Below, in pieces: positions 40,733 through 63,501 of a stretch of DNA of 64,000 nt (position 1 is the stretch's first letter; each line of letters starts with the position of its first letter). The stretch lies in assembly GCF_019823065.1 (NCBI RefSeq), contig NZ_CP081966.1, forward strand, positions 4,247,501 to 4,311,500, read 5' to 3'. Under the pieces are notes generated by a model. The model did no database searches and had not been told where the DNA came from. It worked only from the letters and a program-made list of their open reading frames with translations. This DNA comes from Pseudomonas mosselii (lineage in GTDB: Bacteria; Pseudomonadota; Gammaproteobacteria; Pseudomonadales; Pseudomonadaceae). Position numbers and translations under genes: made by a program.

Positions 40733-43700
40733 CTATAGCTTGCATCCGGAAGCACCGTGACTGACATCAGCGCGAAGTCTTCTATTAGCGTCCCGGAGCT
40801 GAATATCTTCTTGTATATAGAGCCTTAGATAAGCATTCTGCCGATCCACTTTTTTAACTTTCCCGCTATCAACCTCAAATGAAACAAAATGGGTACTTTT
40901 CTCTTTGGTCAGCCCCATTTTACCTCTTACATTGGTGCTCTCCATTTCCTCAGGCGTTAGTGTCGTCACGTAGACACCTTTGGGCTTGCCTTGAATAGCG
41001 CCTCGCCCCCTGGCGCCGGGGTCACTTTGATTAATCACGCCTGTCCCCATGATTCCCTTATAACCTTCCTTGCTCGTGTAATGATAAACACGCACCACCT
41101 CCAAGCCTAACGGATCGATCCATGACAGAGGATTAGGCGCATATTGATAGAGGTTGATCCCGCCCCTCAAACCTAGCGGGTCTTGTTGGGTAAACCGCCC
41201 GATATCCGGGTCATAGAATCTGAATGTGTTGTAGTGCAGCCCAGTTTCCCGATCCAGGTACTGCCCCTGAAAACGCACATTCTGCCGGCTGACCTGCTCC
41301 GGCGCATGCCATTCCTCGCAGTTGTTGCCCCATACCTGGTACTGCCCCTGCCAGGCAGTTATCCCGTGTTCGTCGGTCAGTTGCTCTACCAGGCCGACCA
41401 GATTCGTATGAAAGTGGAAAACCTGCTCATGTCCAGGCAGCCCATCTACCCTGGCCAGTGGCTCATGGCCCGCCGCGTCTGCGTACAGATAGAGACTCGG
41501 TTTGCCGTCCTGAACTTCTCGCAACAGACGCAGGCCTTGCCACTGAAACTCGGTTCGGCTGACCGGCACGTCCAGCTCGTCACGGTAGACCCTTTTGTCG
41601 ATGCGCCTGCCCAAGGGGTCGTAAGCAAACTCGATCCGTTCGCGAAGCGGCCCACGCCGCTGACGGATACAGACCAGCCGGTGCTCTGCATCGTACTCAA
41701 AACGCTGGAGCAGACGATTGCCGGAGCGTTTCTCCTCGAGCCGACCAAAGCGGTCGTAGCGATAGCGTCTGTCTTGGAACACCTTGACCCGGTTATGCCG
41801 TACCCGACCGTTGACCTGATATCCCTCTAGCAGGTTGCCGGCAAGGTCGTAGCCAAAGTGCTCGACCATCGGCTGTTGCTGAGGCAACTGGCGTGACGCG
41901 CCATGGATTCGTTCGGTGGGCCCATAGTCATAACCAATGCGCCCCTGGTAGCTGCCACGCCCACCGGCACCGGCCTGGAAACGACCGACCAGATGCTCAA
42001 GCTCGACCCCCAGCCCGCTACCAGCGCGCTGCGTCTGGGTCAGTACCTCGCCGACAAGGTTGTCTGTCGCATCGTACTCATAGTCCTTCTGCAGCAATGG
42101 CAAGCGGGTGGGCTCGCCATCCTGATATTCCACAGCCTTGCGCAGCAGGCGCCGCGTGCTGTCATAACGGGTTCTGGTAAGCAATGCGCCCTGGCTGCGC
42201 AAGACCTCGCCGTGTAGCGCATCGCGCTCGAAATCGCTGATCACCCGCCCATCGAGGTTGATCTGGTGCAGATGTCCGCTGCCGTAACACAGGTAGTTGA
42301 TCCGGCGAGAGTCAGGCAGCGTCAAGGTCTGCAGGTTACCGAGGGGATCATAGGTGTAACCGAGTTGCCCTGGACCCTGACTTTCGCTCAGCAATCGCCC
42401 CATGGCGTCGTAGGTGAAGTCCAACTGCTGGACCTGACCATTACGGTGAGTGAAACGGATCGCCAGCAGATTGTCAGCAGCATCGTAGCGGTAGGTCGTC
42501 TCGCCATCGTCGGTCCGCCTGCACAACAGACGACCGACCGCATCGTGTTCATGGTAGTGAACCTGTGCAAACACTTCGGGCTCATCCGGGCTGCCCGGCA
42601 ACACGGGCTCCGCTTCGCGGCATGGGTGCACGGTGCGTTGGGTGATCGCATCCAGGGCATCATAAAGCAGACTGAAACCGCCACCATCGAGGTTACGCTG
42701 ACCAACCAACCGATCTAGTGCATCCCACTGGAAGCGATAGTGCTCGCCATTCTCGTTTTCCAACTGCTGCAAGCGGCCATAGGCATCCCAGTGCAACCGC
42801 ACGGTGTGCCCCAGCGCATCAGTACGCTGCAGCAGTCGACCGCTGCCGTCATATTGCCATTGGGTCATGCGCTGTGCTGGGTCGACATGGCGGGCCAACT
42901 GCCCCGCTGCATCGATCTGGTAGTGCTCGACCCTGCCGTCAGCCAACTCGCGCTGCAACAGGCGACCACGGCTGTCGAAGCGATAGCGCGTGGTGCCACC
43001 CTCGGCGTTGCGCACCTCACTCAGGTGCCCGCGCCAATCGTAGCGATAGTGGGTCTGTTGAGCAGAGCAGTCACGCGCACAGATCAGTTGGCCGCGATCA
43101 TTCCAATTGAACGAACGCTCCTTGCCTATGGCGTCGACACTACGCACCATACGCCCCTGACGATCGTGGTCGTAACGTGTCAGTTGCCCGAGTGGATCGA
43201 CTTCGGACAACAGGTTGCCCCGAGCATCATAGGTATAACGACGCTCATGCCCTGCTCCATCGACGATGCGGGTGGGCAAGGCCCAATGTTCGGTGTAGCC
43301 GATGCTTTCACGACGCCCCAACGGGTCGGCAGTGGCAACCACGCGCCCGAGCGCATCGTAGCTATAGGACCACTCGCCACCTTGTGGATCGAGGGTGCGT
43401 CGCAACAGGCCATCGACATAGTCGTGCCGCCAGCGATATCCCAGCGCATCGATGTAGGTGTGTACCTCGTTCAGCGCGCCCCAGTGATAGTGTTCCTCAC
43501 GCCCCAGGCCATCGATGACCTGGGTATGGCCCTGCTCCAGGTCATAGATGAAGCGATAGTCCTCGCCGTCGCTGCCCCAGTGCCGAACCACGCGCCATTC
43601 ATGCTCAGGCTGTGGCTCCAACAGCGCAGGCATGGCGTAAGGCGTGCCATCCAGACTGCACGGTTGGCGCGCCGGCGGTGGCGTGAAGCAGGCCCACTCG

Positions 43701-45292
43701 TAGTACCGGGTAGCCCCCATGGGCAGCGTATGGCTGGCCAGCAACCCTTGGTCGGTGTAGGTAAACTGCCTCAGCAATTGCCCTTCGGCATCGGCGACAG
43801 CCTCCAATTGCCCTGCCGAGGTGTAGCGATACTGCACCAGGCATTCGCGCTGCTCGACGGCAAAGGCCCGGCCGGACCGCAAGGATAGTCTGTGGATCTC
43901 GGCTACCCGGCGCGGTTGCCCGTCGGCATAGCACAGTTCGATGAAGATCCGGGCCGAGCTGTCGCCGAGGAACTGCAATCGGCCGTGTTCATCGTAGAAC
44001 AGCTCCAGGCAATTGAGGTTGCGATCACCGACCTTGACCAGGCGCGACCGCCGACTGTCCAGTGGATCGGTATGAAACACCCGGTACAAGCCGCTGTTGA
44101 TGTCCTCGACGATGGTGAAGCCGTTGTCCTGATGAAAAAACGCCAGGCCATCGAGAATGCTGACAAAGGCACTGCCGACCTGCAGACGCCCGAGCTCCAG
44201 CCTGGCGCCCTCATCATCGACGTAGATCCACAACTCGCCCCCCTCAGGGTGCGCGACACGCTCCAGGCGCACTTCGTAGGGCACACTCCACCCCATGCCG
44301 AACAAGCCATCGCTACGCCGGTCGTTGCTGTCATAGCGCCGCGCCCAATTGATCGGGACCATCGCTGCGAGTGTGAAATCCACATCCTCGGGGCCGTCCT
44401 GGAATTTGCTGCCCATCGCTGGAGCCACCGGGTTGCCCACCCCGCAGCGGCGCCCCTTGAGCATGCCCCGGCGACTGATGAGCATCCCGGCAATCAGGCC
44501 AATGATCTTCGCCGCGGCGCTCTTGCCGTCTTGGATGTCGCGCACGGTGGTGGTGCCGCCACCGATGCGCACATTGGGCGAGTAGGTCATGCCGATCGGC
44601 CCGTCGCAGGTGGTCTTGTCTCCAACCCGCGCTGCCGGCTGACCATTGATGAACACCTTGTCCGAGCCCTGGGCAACGAACTGTTCGGGCATCGGTGGGT
44701 GCTTGCTGCAGACCGCCTTGTCCTCGGGCTTGGGAATCGATCCGGGCGCGGCCGGCGTGGTCACCGGCGGGTTGAAGATGCTGTTGATCTCCTGCGCCAG
44801 GCCGATCACCGGCAACACCATCGAGGCGCCGACCATGGCGTAGGCACCGATGTTTTCGAGGATCGACGGTTCATCGGCTGGGCCCGGCGCCTCGACCGGG
44901 CCACCACTCACTCCGGCGGCGCGCGCCGCGAAGATACCGTTGATGCGGGTGTTGTGCGAACCACTGCTGATCGAGCCGTACGGCTCGGGCGGAAACAGCG
45001 AATTGCCGACCCAGTTGCTGAAGTCGCTGATATGGTCGCCAATGCTCTTGTCTTCACCGGCCGGCAGCATGGCGGCGGCACTGACCATGACCCCGGCAAT
45101 CAGCGGTGTGAGCACGGCGGCGGCGCCGCCGGTACCGACCACAGCGACCACCGCGCCACCGATGGCGGCGCCGACCGCGGCGACCGCCGCCGCATAGACG
45201 GCGGCCTCGACCAAGCCACTGACCAGCTCGGCCATCAGCGGGGGATGAAGAATGAGATCGCCCATACGGGCGGCATGCAGGCTATCGTCCAT
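40733..45292 (-). CDS. rhs: PAAR-RHS polymorphic toxin with HYD1-like ADP-ribosyltransferase tip
   Basis: A 1519-residue Rhs effector, probably delivered by a type VI secretion system. The N-terminus has a PAAR-like start (AARMGDLILHPP) and a Gly/Ala-rich hydrophobic helix pair (about 20-75). A second PAAR portion follows (FINGQPAARVGDKTTCDGP, VRIGGGTTTVRD), then a DUF6531-type DVDFTLAAMVPINWARRYDS. About 900 residues of YD/RHS repeats (for example YDHDRQGRMVRSVDAIG) lead to the core end YLDRETGLHYNTFRFYDPDI...DPLGL. The variable tip (last 122 residues, 40733-41101) reads VYHYTSKEGYKGI, PKGVYVTTLTPEEM and STHFVSFEVD, matching HYD1-signature ADP-ribosyltransferases. The tip is visibly AT-richer. 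The start at ATG 45292 precedes the PAAR motif. Confidence 0.88.
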   Translation of the reverse strand: MDDSLHAARMGDLILHPPLMAELVSGLVEAAVYAAAVAAVGAAIGGAVVAVVGTGGAAAVLTPLIAGVMVSAAAMLPAGEDKSIGDHISDFSNWVGNSLFPPEPYGSISSGSHNTRINGIFAARAAGVSGGPVEAPGPADEPSILENIGAYAMVGASMVLPVIGLAQEINSIFNPPVTTPAAPGSIPKPEDKAVCSKHPPMPEQFVAQGSDKVFINGQPAARVGDKTTCDGPIGMTYSPNVRIGGGTTTVRDIQDGKSAAAKIIGLIAGMLISRRGMLKGRRCGVGNPVAPAMGSKFQDGPEDVDFTLAAMVPINWARRYDSNDRRSDGLFGMGWSVPYEVRLERVAHPEGGELWIYVDDEGARLELGRLQVGSAFVSILDGLAFFHQDNGFTIVEDINSGLYRVFHTDPLDSRRSRLVKVGDRNLNCLELFYDEHGRLQFLGDSSARIFIELCYADGQPRRVAEIHRLSLRSGRAFAVEQRECLVQYRYTSAGQLEAVADAEGQLLRQFTYTDQGLLASHTLPMGATRYYEWACFTPPPARQPCSLDGTPYAMPALLEPQPEHEWRVVRHWGSDGEDYRFIYDLEQGHTQVIDGLGREEHYHWGALNEVHTYIDALGYRWRHDYVDGLLRRTLDPQGGEWSYSYDALGRVVATADPLGRRESIGYTEHWALPTRIVDGAGHERRYTYDARGNLLSEVDPLGQLTRYDHDRQGRMVRSVDAIGKERSFNWNDRGQLICARDCSAQQTHYRYDWRGHLSEVRNAEGGTTRYRFDSRGRLLQRELADGRVEHYQIDAAGQLARHVDPAQRMTQWQYDGSGRLLQRTDALGHTVRLHWDAYGRLQQLENENGEHYRFQWDALDRLVGQRNLDGGGFSLLYDALDAITQRTVHPCREAEPVLPGSPDEPEVFAQVHYHEHDAVGRLLCRRTDDGETTYRYDAADNLLAIRFTHRNGQVQQLDFTYDAMGRLLSESQGPGQLGYTYDPLGNLQTLTLPDSRRINYLCYGSGHLHQINLDGRVISDFERDALHGEVLRSQGALLTRTRYDSTRRLLRKAVEYQDGEPTRLPLLQKDYEYDATDNLVGEVLTQTQRAGSGLGVELEHLVGRFQAGAGGRGSYQGRIGYDYGPTERIHGASRQLPQQQPMVEHFGYDLAGNLLEGYQVNGRVRHNRVKVFQDRRYRYDRFGRLEEKRSGNRLLQRFEYDAEHRLVCIRQRRGPLRERIEFAYDPLGRRIDKRVYRDELDVPVSRTEFQWQGLRLLREVQDGKPSLYLYADAAGHEPLARVDGLPGHEQVFHFHTNLVGLVEQLTDEHGITAWQGQYQVWGNNCEEWHAPEQVSRQNVRFQGQYLDRETGLHYNTFRFYDPDIGRFTQQDPLGLRGGINLYQYAPNPLSWIDPLGLEVVRVYHYTSKEGYKGIMGTGVINQSDPGARGRGAIQGKPKGVYVTTLTPEEMESTNVRGKMGLTKEKSTHFVSFEVDSGKVKKVDRQNAYLRLYIQEDIQLRDANRRLRADVSHGASGCKL

Positions 45293-45365
45293 GAAACCAG
45301 TGAAATCCTTGCGCAGTGTGTGCAGCGTAGCACCGGCAAGTGTGAGGATTACAGGGTGGCCATGC

Positions 45366-45442
45366 GCCACTTCGGCGCATCAGCGCAGGGCTTGCCTGAT
45401 CCTGTGGAAACAGGCAGGCCCTGCGCTGACGTGCCGAAGTGG

Positions 45443-45443
<1 letters not shown>
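45366..45443. terminator. Long hairpin between pvdL and rhs
   Basis: GCCACTTCGGC...TCAGCGCAGGGC and its inverted copy GCCCTGCGCTGA...GCCGAAGTGGC form a stem of roughly 32 bp with few mismatches, directly at the pvdL stop codon. It probably ends pvdL transcription and lies 75 bases before the rhs start. There is no T run. Confidence 0.65.
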
Positions 45444-58390
<12,947 letters not shown>

Positions 58391-58483
58391 GGAATGTTCC
58401 TGCCAGTGTCTGGGTGAGTCGCGCCTGACTGACCCGCGCACGACAGGCGGGCAGTGTTCGGCAGCCGAGATGTACACAGGGGA

Positions 58484-58507
58484 ACGGATGGGCCGGGGAA
58501 GAAATTA
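58484..58507 (-). promoter_or_regulatory. PvdS-type box of pvdL
   Basis: On the minus strand TAATT (58507-58503), 16 bases, CGT (58486-58484). One mismatch to TAAAT-N16-CGT, identical to the variant upstream of the siderophore-interacting gene. 94 bases before the pvdL start. Confidence 0.65.
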
Positions 58508-58613
58508 GGCCTGTCGGACGGCCCGGGAAGGCCGGCCGCAAAGGGATGGAGTGAAGCAGTTCACAGCCTGGAGCTTAGAACCAAAATAGATCAAAACTCA
58601 TTAACTTTCGTAT

Positions 58614-58641
58614 TTGACAATCATTATCATTACGAATAGTT
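58614..58641 (+). promoter_or_regulatory. pvdS: Promoter and Fur box of pvdS
   Basis: A perfect -35 TTGACA (58614-58619) overlaps a Fur site at 58616-58634. Read on the minus strand, the Fur site matches the 19-base consensus at 15 positions. A weak -10 (AATAGT or TAGTTT) follows at 15-17 bases. Fur-Fe2+ bound here would block the -35, giving iron repression of pvdS. Confidence 0.85.
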
Positions 58642-58708
58642 TGTCGCACGTCGTAGGAAGCCTCCTTCAGGGGGCGCTCCCACTCCTCTTCGAGACAAGG
58701 TGATTTCC

Positions 58709-59236
58709 ATGGCGGAACAACTATCCACAAGTAAGTGCGATTCACCATTACTCCAGGCATTCGTCGACAACCGCAGCATCCTGGTGAAGATCGCCGCGCG
58801 CATCACCGGTTGCCGCTCCCGCGCCGAGGATGTGGTGCAGGACGCCTTTTTCAGGCTCAGCGCCGCCCCGCAGATCACCTCGTCCTTCAAGGCCCAGCTC
58901 AGCTACCTGTTCCAGATCGTGCGCAACCTGGCCATCGATCACTACCGCAAGCAGGCCATGGAGCTGAAATACACCGGCAGCGAAGAGGAAGGGATGAATG
59001 TGGTCATCCAGAATGCCTCGCCCGAGGCCACCCACATCAATCTCGCCACCCTGGAACACATCGCCGACGCCCTCGACGAGCTACCCAAACGCACCCGCTA
59101 CGCCTTCGAGATGTACCGCCTGCATGGCGTGCCGCAGAAGGACATCGCCAAGGAGCTGGGCGTGTCGCCGACGCTGGTCAACTTCATGATCCGCGATGCG
59201 CTGATCCATTGCCGCAAGAGCAGCCGCCTGGGCTGA
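58709..59236 (+). CDS. pvdS: Iron-starvation sigma factor PvdS (PfrI)
   Basis: A 175-residue ECF sigma factor that directs transcription of pyoverdine genes. Region 2: SRAEDVVQDAFFRLSAAPQ and YLFQIVRNLAIDHYRKQ. Region 4: LPKRTRYAFEMYRLHG, then the helix-turn-helix VPQKDIAKELGVSPTLVNFMIRDALIHCR. These closely follow PvdS/PfrI/PbrA. ATG 58709 with AAGGTGA 5 bases upstream was chosen over a GTG at 58700. It is divergent from pvdL. Its targets are visible in this window as four TA(A/T)-type boxes before pvdR, pvdP, pvdH and pvdL, plus the reductase gene. A known FpvR-type anti-sigma is not in the window. Confidence 0.95.
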   Translation: MAEQLSTSKCDSPLLQAFVDNRSILVKIAARITGCRSRAEDVVQDAFFRLSAAPQITSSFKAQLSYLFQIVRNLAIDHYRKQAMELKYTGSEEEGMNVVIQNASPEATHINLATLEHIADALDELPKRTRYAFEMYRLHGVPQKDIAKELGVSPTLVNFMIRDALIHCRKSSRLG

Positions 59237-59265
59237 AACCGCCATCGCAGGGCAAATCTCCAGTT

Positions 59266-59290
59266 CCTCGCGTCGCGAAAGGGCCGCTAC
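59266..59290. repeat. Single REP-like half element
   Basis: CCTCGCGTCGCGAAAGGGCC resembles the REP core at 1228-1247, but no inverted partner is nearby. It lies 30 bases past the pvdS stop. Confidence 0.4.
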
Positions 59291-59361
59291 AGGCACGTTT
59301 GCCTCGGACCCTGCACAATCCTGCACACTCATTACTGAATACGCGGCGGCTTCGTCGAAAT

Positions 59362-60162
59362 TTAGTCGTGCGGGGCTTCGACGGTGATCTTGTAGGGCTG
59401 GAAGATGCGCAGCAGCTCGCCATTTTCCCGCAACTGACGCAACAAGCCGGCAAAGGCTTCGGGGCTGATGGAAGCCCCTGGACGCAGCAAGGCGTAGTGA
59501 TGGTAGACCTGATCGACCCGTTGCGACGCCAGCAACTGCCCGGCGCTGTCCGGGTTGCGCTTGAGGAAGTCACTGAGGTACGAGCGGGTGACCAGGGCGA
59601 TGTCAGCACGCCCACGCTCGACCATGTTGAGGTTGCTGTCGTGGGAGTAAGTCAGCGTGGCACGGTAGCGCTTCTTCAACCAGGCCGGGTCCGCGTTGAA
59701 ATCGGCAAAGGCATAGTGATAGCCATTGAACAGCGCCAGGCGCTTGCCCTCAAGATCGTCGAAGTAATGCTGGTCACGCCCTGACTGCTGGCGGCTGACG
59801 AAGATCTCGGCATCCTCCAGCCCCATGTCCACCGCCTTGTGCTCGATCTCCTGCCAGCCCCACTGCGGATTCTCGAAGATCGCCATGTCGGTGCGGCCCT
59901 GCTGGAAATCGCCGAAGCGCCGGGGAATCGAGGTGGGCACCAGGACGAAACGGTACAAGGACTGCAAGCGGTTCAGCGACTCCACCAGCTGCGGCAGCAG
60001 ACCGGTGTCGGCGCCCTGCTCCGGACGCACGGTGTAGGGCGGGAAATGCGCGGCCCCGATCTTCACTTCCCGCACCACCTCGGCCTGTGCCGCGGCATTC
60101 AGCAAAACCGTCGCGAACAGCAACAGGAAGGACGACAGCTTGGCACTGGGCAGTGGAATCAA
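59362..60162 (-). CDS. Periplasmic solute-binding protein-like (SBP_bac_3)
   Basis: A 266-residue exported protein: signal peptide (LSSFLLLFATVLLNAAAQA), then a two-lobed binding fold beginning VKIGAAHFPPYTVRPEQG. It continues with GLLPQLVESLNRLQSLYRF, GRTDMAIFENPQWGW and ERGRADIALVTRSYLSDFL. This is the variant of family 3 solute-binding proteins often encoded alone in Pseudomonas, without permease or ATPase. The ligand is unknown. It is convergent with pvdS, with no clear terminator in the 125-base gap apart from a REP half. It is divergent from the exonuclease gene. Confidence 0.78.
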   Translation of the reverse strand: MIPLPSAKLSSFLLLFATVLLNAAAQAEVVREVKIGAAHFPPYTVRPEQGADTGLLPQLVESLNRLQSLYRFVLVPTSIPRRFGDFQQGRTDMAIFENPQWGWQEIEHKAVDMGLEDAEIFVSRQQSGRDQHYFDDLEGKRLALFNGYHYAFADFNADPAWLKKRYRATLTYSHDSNLNMVERGRADIALVTRSYLSDFLKRNPDSAGQLLASQRVDQVYHHYALLRPGASISPEAFAGLLRQLRENGELLRIFQPYKITVEAPHD

Positions 60163-60350
60163 GTCGGGACACTCATCACGGGTAAGGGCCTGAATGCGCC
60201 TAAGCTAGGCGTTTTCCCGCACGGGCACAACCGCCGAATATGCCAAAGTGCCAGGGGATGTCGTGAACCTCGAGTTTGGCTACGCTCTACTGGCCCGCGC
60301 ACGCGCCCCGGCAAGTGCGCAGGTTTTTCTGCATTGATAGGGAGCCTGGC

Positions 60351-60902
60351 ATGGGCCACTGGTTGGTGATCGACCTGGAAGCCACTACCGACGACGGCGG
60401 CTGGCCGGTCACGGAGATGGAAATCATTGAAATCGGCGCAAGCCTGGTCACCCGCGACGGGCGCGAGGTCGACCACTTCCAGCGCTTCGTGCGGCCCCGG
60501 CGGCGGCCGCAGCTGACCTCCTTCTGTCGCGAGCTGACCCATATCGGCCAGGCCGAGGTCGATGCCGCCGCGCCCTTCCCGGAAGTCTGGGCCGCGTTCG
60601 AACGCTGGCTGGGTCATCACCAGGCACAATTGCAGGCCTGGGTAAGCTGGGGCGACTACGACCGCAAGCAACTGCTGCTGGAATGGCAGACGCACCATGT
60701 GCGCAGCCTGCTGGAGCAACTGCCGCACATCAACCTCAAGCAACGCTTCGCCAAGGCCCGCCACCTGCAGCGTCCGGCAGGCCTGAACAGCGCCCTGCAA
60801 CTGGCCGGCCTGCAGTTTGCCGGGCAACAGCACCGGGCCCTGGAAGACGCCCGCAACACCGCACGCCTGCTGCCCCTGAGCCTGCCGCCAAGCAGCACCT
60901 GA
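60351..60902 (+). CDS. DEDDh-family 3'-5' exonuclease
   Basis: A 183-residue cytosolic nuclease of the ERI-1/RNase T/DnaQ-like superfamily. ExoI motif [10 protein letters not shown] (Asp9, Glu11); ExoII region [11 protein letters not shown]; ExoIII with the general-base His and last Asp in [15 protein letters not shown]. It lacks extra domains, as in ERI-1-like bacterial exonucleases that trim RNA or DNA 3' ends. ATG 60351 is preceded by GGGAG at 8 bases; the frame is open 25 codons further upstream but without a binding site. ppnP follows 73 bases later. Confidence 0.88.
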   Translation: MGHWLVIDLEATTDDGGWPVTEMEIIEIGASLVTRDGREVDHFQRFVRPRRRPQLTSFCRELTHIGQAEVDAAAPFPEVWAAFERWLGHHQAQLQAWVSWGDYDRKQLLLEWQTHHVRSLLEQLPHINLKQRFAKARHLQRPAGLNSALQLAGLQFAGQQHRALEDARNTARLLPLSLPPSST

Positions 60903-60975
60903 AACAGATGACGCAGGGGCGGGCCTTGGGCATACTGGCCAGCCCTTTTTTCAGTCCTTTTTCAGGAGTCGCCCG

Positions 60976-61260
60976 ATGTTCAAGGTCAATGAGTACTTCG
61001 ATGGCACCGTCAAGTCGATCGCCTTCGAAAGCAAGGAAGGTCCGGCCACCGTGGGTGTGATGGCCCCGGGCGAATACGAGTTCGGCACCGCCAAGCGCGA
61101 GATCATGCACGTAGTCTCCGGCGCCCTGAGCGTGAAGCTGCCAGGTAGCGACAACTGGGAAACCTTCAACGCGGGCGACAAGTTCAACGTGGCCGCCGAC
61201 AGCAAGTTCCAACTGAAGGTGGCCGTGGATACCGCTTACCTGTGCGAGTACCGCGACTGA
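60976..61260 (+). CDS. ppnP: Pyrimidine/purine nucleoside phosphorylase PpnP
   Basis: A 94-residue cupin-fold protein of the PpnP (YaiE, DUF1255) family, which splits many nucleosides with phosphate into base and ribose-1-phosphate. The whole family pattern is seen: [49 protein letters not shown] and [19 protein letters not shown], ending CEYRD. Length is standard. CAGGAGTCGCCC before the ATG is a good ribosome binding site. It may be co-transcribed with the exonuclease upstream, which would link nucleic-acid trimming and nucleoside salvage (inference). A REP hairpin follows. Confidence 0.95.
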   Translation: MFKVNEYFDGTVKSIAFESKEGPATVGVMAPGEYEFGTAKREIMHVVSGALSVKLPGSDNWETFNAGDKFNVAADSKFQLKVAVDTAYLCEYRD

Positions 61261-61272
61261 GCTGAGGCCCTC

Positions 61273-61319
61273 ATCGCGGGGCAAGCCCGCTCCCACGAAG
61301 AGCGGGCTTGCCTCGCGAT
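61273..61319. repeat. REP-like hairpin between ppnP and hydrolase
   Basis: ATCGCGGGGCAAGCCCGCT and its inverted copy AGCGGGCTTGCCTCGCGAT (one mismatch) around 9 bases. It lies between convergent ppnP and the hydrolase gene, 3 bases from the hydrolase stop, and could end both transcripts. Confidence 0.8.
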
Positions 61320-61321
61320 GG

Positions 61322-62014
61322 CTACACCCGCAGGAAAGCCGCCACGCGCTGCGCCGCCGCCTGCATGTGCTGCTCATGACTGAACCCTGACGCCTTCAAC
61401 GGCTTGAGGTCATGATCGGCCGCCACCAGCCAGCTCACCTCGATCGCCGGCGATAGCGCATACCCCGCCACCGCCTCACGATTGCCCAGGGCATCCCGCT
61501 CGCCCTGCACGATCAACGTTCGCGTATGCAGCCCGGCCAAGTGCTCCACGCGTGGCTTTTCAGGCTTGCCCACGGCATAGAACGGATATCCCAGGCACAC
61601 CAGCGCATCGGCGCCCAGTTCGTCCGCCACGAGACTGGCCATGCGTCCGCCCATGGACTTGCCACCGACAGCCAACCGCCCTGCGACCAATGGTCGCAGC
61701 TGGTCGTAGACAGTCCGCCAGCATTCAAGCAACACCTTCTGCGGATTGGGCGGCCGCTTGCCGCCGCTCAGACGCCGCTCGGCCATGTATGGGAACTCGA
61801 AGCGCACCACCCCTACCCCTTGCCCCGCCAGCCTTTGCGCCATGTCCTCCATGAACCCGCTGTCCATTGGCGCACCGGCGCCGTGGGCCAGGATCAGGCA
61901 GCTGGAAATGCCACGATCCTGCGGAATTTTCGGAGGATCGCAGCGCAAGCCTGGGACATTTCCGATCTTCGCCCATTGATCCCCGTCAATACCGGCACTT
62001 TGCCCATTAATCAT
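61322..62014 (-). CDS. Alpha/beta hydrolase (KANL3/Tex30 type)
   Basis: A 230-residue cytosolic serine hydrolase. An early [18 protein letters not shown] gives the oxyanion hole. The nucleophile is in [12 protein letters not shown] (G-x-S-x-G variant GKSMGG). An Asp in QGERDALGN and His in [10 protein letters not shown] complete the triad. This pattern ([15 protein letters not shown]) defines the KANL3/Tex30 alpha/beta hydrolase-like family, mostly uncharacterised in bacteria. ATG 62014 has GCGAGG 7 bases ahead; the frame is open to 62071. It is divergent from ccoN, and the ANR-type site for ccoN lies inside its first codons. Confidence 0.82.
   Translation of the reverse strand: MINGQSAGIDGDQWAKIGNVPGLRCDPPKIPQDRGISSCLILAHGAGAPMDSGFMEDMAQRLAGQGVGVVRFEFPYMAERRLSGGKRPPNPQKVLLECWRTVYDQLRPLVAGRLAVGGKSMGGRMASLVADELGADALVCLGYPFYAVGKPEKPRVEHLAGLHTRTLIVQGERDALGNREAVAGYALSPAIEVSWLVAADHDLKPLKASGFSHEQHMQAAAQRVAAFLRV
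61976..61989. promoter_or_regulatory. ANR/FNR box of ccoN
   Basis: TTGAT-CCCC-GTCAA matches the ANR/FNR palindrome TTGAT-N4-ATCAA at 9 of 10 positions. Its centre is about 41 bases before a plausible ccoN start of transcription near 62024, a class II activator position. It lies within codons 9-13 of the divergent hydrolase gene. Confidence 0.7.
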
Positions 62015-62063
62015 GCTTGCCTCGCTGTCTAGCCTGCCTATAACCGTGGATGGGAACCCATAC

Positions 62064-63488
<1,425 letters not shown>

Positions 63489-63501
63489 GGAGTAGAGCCT
63501 G

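Noticed and set aside
58700..58708. GTG start for pvdS nine bases upstream
   Set aside because: AAGGTGA would then overlap the start codon; the ATG at 58709 has proper spacing and matches known PvdS N-termini.
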